Shown here piece after piece: positions 7,477-9,337 of a stretch of DNA of 9,337 bases. Positions within the stretch are counted from its first letter, which is position 1. Every line of letters begins with the position of its first letter. A model generated the notes under the pieces. That model made no database searches. It saw nothing but the letters and a program-made list of their open reading frames with translations, and was not told the origin of the DNA. Both the position numbers and the translations under genes were made by a program. Source of the DNA: Thermoplasmata archaeon (GTDB lineage: Archaea > Thermoplasmatota > Thermoplasmata > GCA-020350865); the NCBI GenBank assembly GCA_020350865.1, contig CP070726.1:1475804-1485140 (forward strand), written 5' to 3'.

Positions 7477-8670
7477 GTGCAACCCCTTCGGTTTGTCGAG
7501 CCCACAATGGACGCCAAGAGACTGAATCTCATCAGGGCCAAGATGCGCAGGGAGGAGCCGTTTGACGTACAGGATGTGACCCTCCAGCTGAAAAAGATGC
7601 GCATGGCGGCAGTTGAGAATTTGGACGGCCTTGTAGAAAGGACATTGGACAGTTTAAACAGCTTTGACGGCGTCACCGCATCATATGTGGAATCGGGAGA
7701 TACTGCAGCCAGAGCCATCCTCGATTTGGCGGGAGGCATAAACACCTATGCCGTGAGCAACTCATCCACCGTCTTTGAGGTTGTGCAGCACCTGGAAAAG
7801 AGCAATGATATCAATATTATCGAATCGTACATCGAGGACCTGAAGATGTGGGAAGGGCAGCTCTGGGATGTGGAGCACAAGCCGTTCTTCGAATTCCCGG
7901 TGTACGAACAGCGGTCCATATGGAACTCGTATGCGGATACCACAAGCAAGGCCCTCAGATTTCCGGGTGAAAAAATCACGGACTCGGATTTCGTGGGTTT
8001 ATTGGGAGCCAATGCGGTTTCAAGCACCGGCAGGATATTCTTCTTGCAGCACCTTCACAACATATCAAATATAGTGCTCCAGGCCAAAAAGCTCGTGGTG
8101 ATTGCCGGCATAAACAAACTCGTGGAAAGCGAAGATGATGCCCTGTTTCAGGTCAAATGCTGCGGACTGTTCGGGTACGAGAGCATATTATCAGAGCTTC
8201 TAACACTTATGAAAGGTTCAGTTGAAGATGAGCCCAAAAAAGAGGGAGCCAGTGAATTTGTTTTCGGCACCTCCTTTCCCGAGATTCATGTCATCCTTCT
8301 CGACAACGGAAGAAAAGAAATATTTGCGGGTGAATTCAAGGAGCTTCTGCAGTGCATCAGCTGCAGGGCATGTACAAAACTGTGTCCCAGGGCAAATACG
8401 GGCTCACCGGGTTACAGGAGTGCAAAGGACATTCTGTTTTCTGCTTTTTCCGAGGGCATCGAGCATGCCGTAAAGTTCGGCCTCTACAACTGCACATTAT
8501 GCAGGGGCTGCGATTCCCAGTGTCCCGTGGGCATTCCATTGACCAATTTCCTGGGAATGTTGCGCGAGGAGGCAAAGGAGAAGGGCCTGATTCCCGAGAT
8601 ACATAAGAAGCTTTCAGCCAACGTGAGTTCGTACGGCACCCCCTACGGAGCTTCGGCAACTGATGGATGA
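7477..8670 (+). CDS. LUD-domain protein with two C-terminal [4Fe-4S] motifs (LutB-like)
   Basis: The product has 397 residues. The GTG at 7477 is used; AAGGTGAT (7457-7464) is an excellent ribosome site, though 12 nt away. An ATG at 7507 would remove ten residues but lacks a good site. Residues about 60-260 resemble the LUD domain (PF02589), with GLLGANAVSSTGRIFF (174-189) at the usual GITGANFAIAETGT position and VVIAGINKLVES following. The family glutamate before TG is serine here, so ligand binding may differ. Two ferredoxin motifs follow: C293-C296-C299-C303-P and C339-C342-C345-C349-P. LutB-type proteins act with LutA (CCG) and LutC in lactate oxidation. The next gene supplies a LutA/Hdr-like CCG protein, but no LutC is seen before the window ends. 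At 397 residues it is shorter than many LutB proteins. The likely role is electron transfer; lactate as substrate is unproven. Confidence 0.85.
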   Translation: MQPLRFVEPTMDAKRLNLIRAKMRREEPFDVQDVTLQLKKMRMAAVENLDGLVERTLDSLNSFDGVTASYVESGDTAARAILDLAGGINTYAVSNSSTVFEVVQHLEKSNDINIIESYIEDLKMWEGQLWDVEHKPFFEFPVYEQRSIWNSYADTTSKALRFPGEKITDSDFVGLLGANAVSSTGRIFFLQHLHNISNIVLQAKKLVVIAGINKLVESEDDALFQVKCCGLFGYESILSELLTLMKGSVEDEPKKEGASEFVFGTSFPEIHVILLDNGRKEIFAGEFKELLQCISCRACTKLCPRANTGSPGYRSAKDILFSAFSEGIEHAVKFGLYNCTLCRGCDSQCPVGIPLTNFLGMLREEAKEKGLIPEIHKKLSANVSSYGTPYGASATDG

Positions 8671-8688
8671 TGGACGGATGGACAGATG
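8662..8688 (+). repeat. Short imperfect repeat spanning the junction of the LUD and CCG genes
   Basis: The stop of the LUD gene and the start of the CCG gene lie in a run of GATG and ATGGAC units. ATGGACGG (8670-8677) and ATGGACAG (8678-8685) are adjacent 8-nt copies, followed by ATGACAAA at the CCG start. Gain or loss of an 8-nt unit would shift frame, so the junction could be prone to slippage. The CCG ATG (8686) is in the same frame as the LUD stop codon (TGA 8668-8670). Confidence 0.45.
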
Positions 8689-9337
8689 ACAAACAGTACT
8701 GTCACTTTATGGGTCGGCTGCACATCCAGGCGATATCTTGAAGACACGGTGCGCTCCTTCGAAAAGATCCTGTCGCACCTGGGAAAGACCTTTGAGATCA
8801 TTGACGATACGGATGACGCCTGCTGCGGCTCGGTTCTCTACGGGACAGGCCAGGAGGCCGAGGCAAACACCAACATGGAAAAGATCGATAAGCTCCTCAC
8901 CGATAAATCGGTGGAGGATATGGTGACCATGTGCTCGGGGTGCATGAAGACCTTCGGGGAGCGATACACGTTCCGCAAGACCAATCCTTTGAAAACCGCA
9001 AAGCACGTGTCCCAGTTCCTTGTTGAGAATCTTGATAAACTTCATTTCAAGAACGATGAGCCCATGGTGGTCACCTACCACGACCCCTGCCACCTCGGGA
9101 GGCACATGAGTATCATGGAGGAGCCGAGAACAATGATTCGGGCCGTCCCGAAGGTCACCTTGAAAGAAATGAGGCACAACCTGGAGGGCTCCTTCTGCTG
9201 CGGCTCTGGGGGAGGGGTAAGAGCCTACAACAGGGACATGGCAGATTCCGCCTCGGCCCTCCGGGTTCTGGAGGCCAAGGCCACTGGGGCAAGGTATCTG
9301 ATCACCGCATGTCCGTTCTGCGAGAGGTCCTTTAAAA
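8686..9337 (+). CDS. CCG-domain (heterodisulfide reductase HdrB/HdrD or LutA-like) protein, C-terminus beyond window
   Basis: The frame runs from the ATG at 8686 to the right edge (217 residues visible) with no stop. Two complete cysteine-rich CCG motifs are present. Motif 1 is C12, C46-C47, C83-x2-C86 (CX33CCX35CX2C); motif 2 is C135, C171-C172, C209-x2-C212 (CX35CCX36CX2C). Both match the family pattern that ligates the noncubane [4Fe-4S] pair of HdrB/HdrD (PF02754), used to reduce disulfides, or the LutA/GlpC type of electron-transfer site. No N-terminal ferredoxin motif is present; the clusters could instead come from the LUD protein directly upstream. The start follows GGATGG at 8676-8681. 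It is separated from the LUD stop by five codons in the same frame. The acceptor is unknown: a CoM/CoB-type or other disulfide, or a quinone, are possibilities. The reading frame is cut at the window end. Confidence 0.92.
   Translation, partial: MTNSTVTLWVGCTSRRYLEDTVRSFEKILSHLGKTFEIIDDTDDACCGSVLYGTGQEAEANTNMEKIDKLLTDKSVEDMVTMCSGCMKTFGERYTFRKTNPLKTAKHVSQFLVENLDKLHFKNDEPMVVTYHDPCHLGRHMSIMEEPRTMIRAVPKVTLKEMRHNLEGSFCCGSGGGVRAYNRDMADSASALRVLEAKATGARYLITACPFCERSFK

Noticed and set aside
8667..8741. ATGATGG start overlapping the LUD stop, as an alternative start for the CCG gene
   Set aside because: That frame closes after about 24 codons; the CCG motifs are in the frame of the ATG at 8686.
8707..9177. 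A 156-codon open frame on the minus strand
   Set aside because: It is antisense to the CCG gene, where twelve cysteines fall in exact family spacing on the plus strand.

Overview
The window looks archaeal, most likely Thermoplasmatota or a related euryarchaeal lineage from an anaerobic setting. The evidence is AT-rich TATA-like boxes upstream of GGAGG-type ribosome sites, a tungsten-type aldehyde:ferredoxin oxidoreductase (AOR), a protein with the double cysteine-rich (CCG) signature of heterodisulfide reductases, and a large secreted PKD-domain protein. The C-terminal segment of that secreted protein resembles segments I associate with Thermoplasmatota surface proteins. The lineage call is an inference from gene content, not a phylogeny.

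Layout. Minus strand, positions 1 to 3747: a secreted PKD-domain protein that starts at 2272 and runs off the left edge (757 codons visible), preceded by an AT-rich, lower-GC gene for an unrecognised membrane protein with four predicted membrane segments. At 3748-3904 a divergent intergenic region holds TATA-like boxes for both directions and an 11-bp palindrome between them. Plus strand, 3905 to the right edge: an ACMSD-type amidohydrolase, a MoaD/ThiS-type sulfur carrier protein, then (after a 155-bp gap with another TATA-like box) AOR, a four-cluster ferredoxin subunit, a LUD-domain protein with two [4Fe-4S] motifs (LutB-like), and a protein with two complete CCG motifs that is cut by the window end. 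No stretch longer than 300 bases lacks a gene. I saw no tRNA, rRNA, CRISPR array or transposase.

How the genes may work together. The plus-strand genes read as one redox unit. AOR oxidises an aldehyde to its carboxylate with a tungstopterin cofactor, and the MoaD-like protein could supply the dithiolene sulfur for that cofactor. The four-cluster ferredoxin overlaps AOR by 4 bp and is the obvious electron acceptor. The LUD/FeS and CCG proteins could pass electrons on to a disulfide, quinone or other acceptor, as in Lut- or Hdr-type systems. The amidohydrolase may make or consume the substrate. The individual families are well supported, but the joint pathway is inferred. The minus-strand genes appear unrelated to it.
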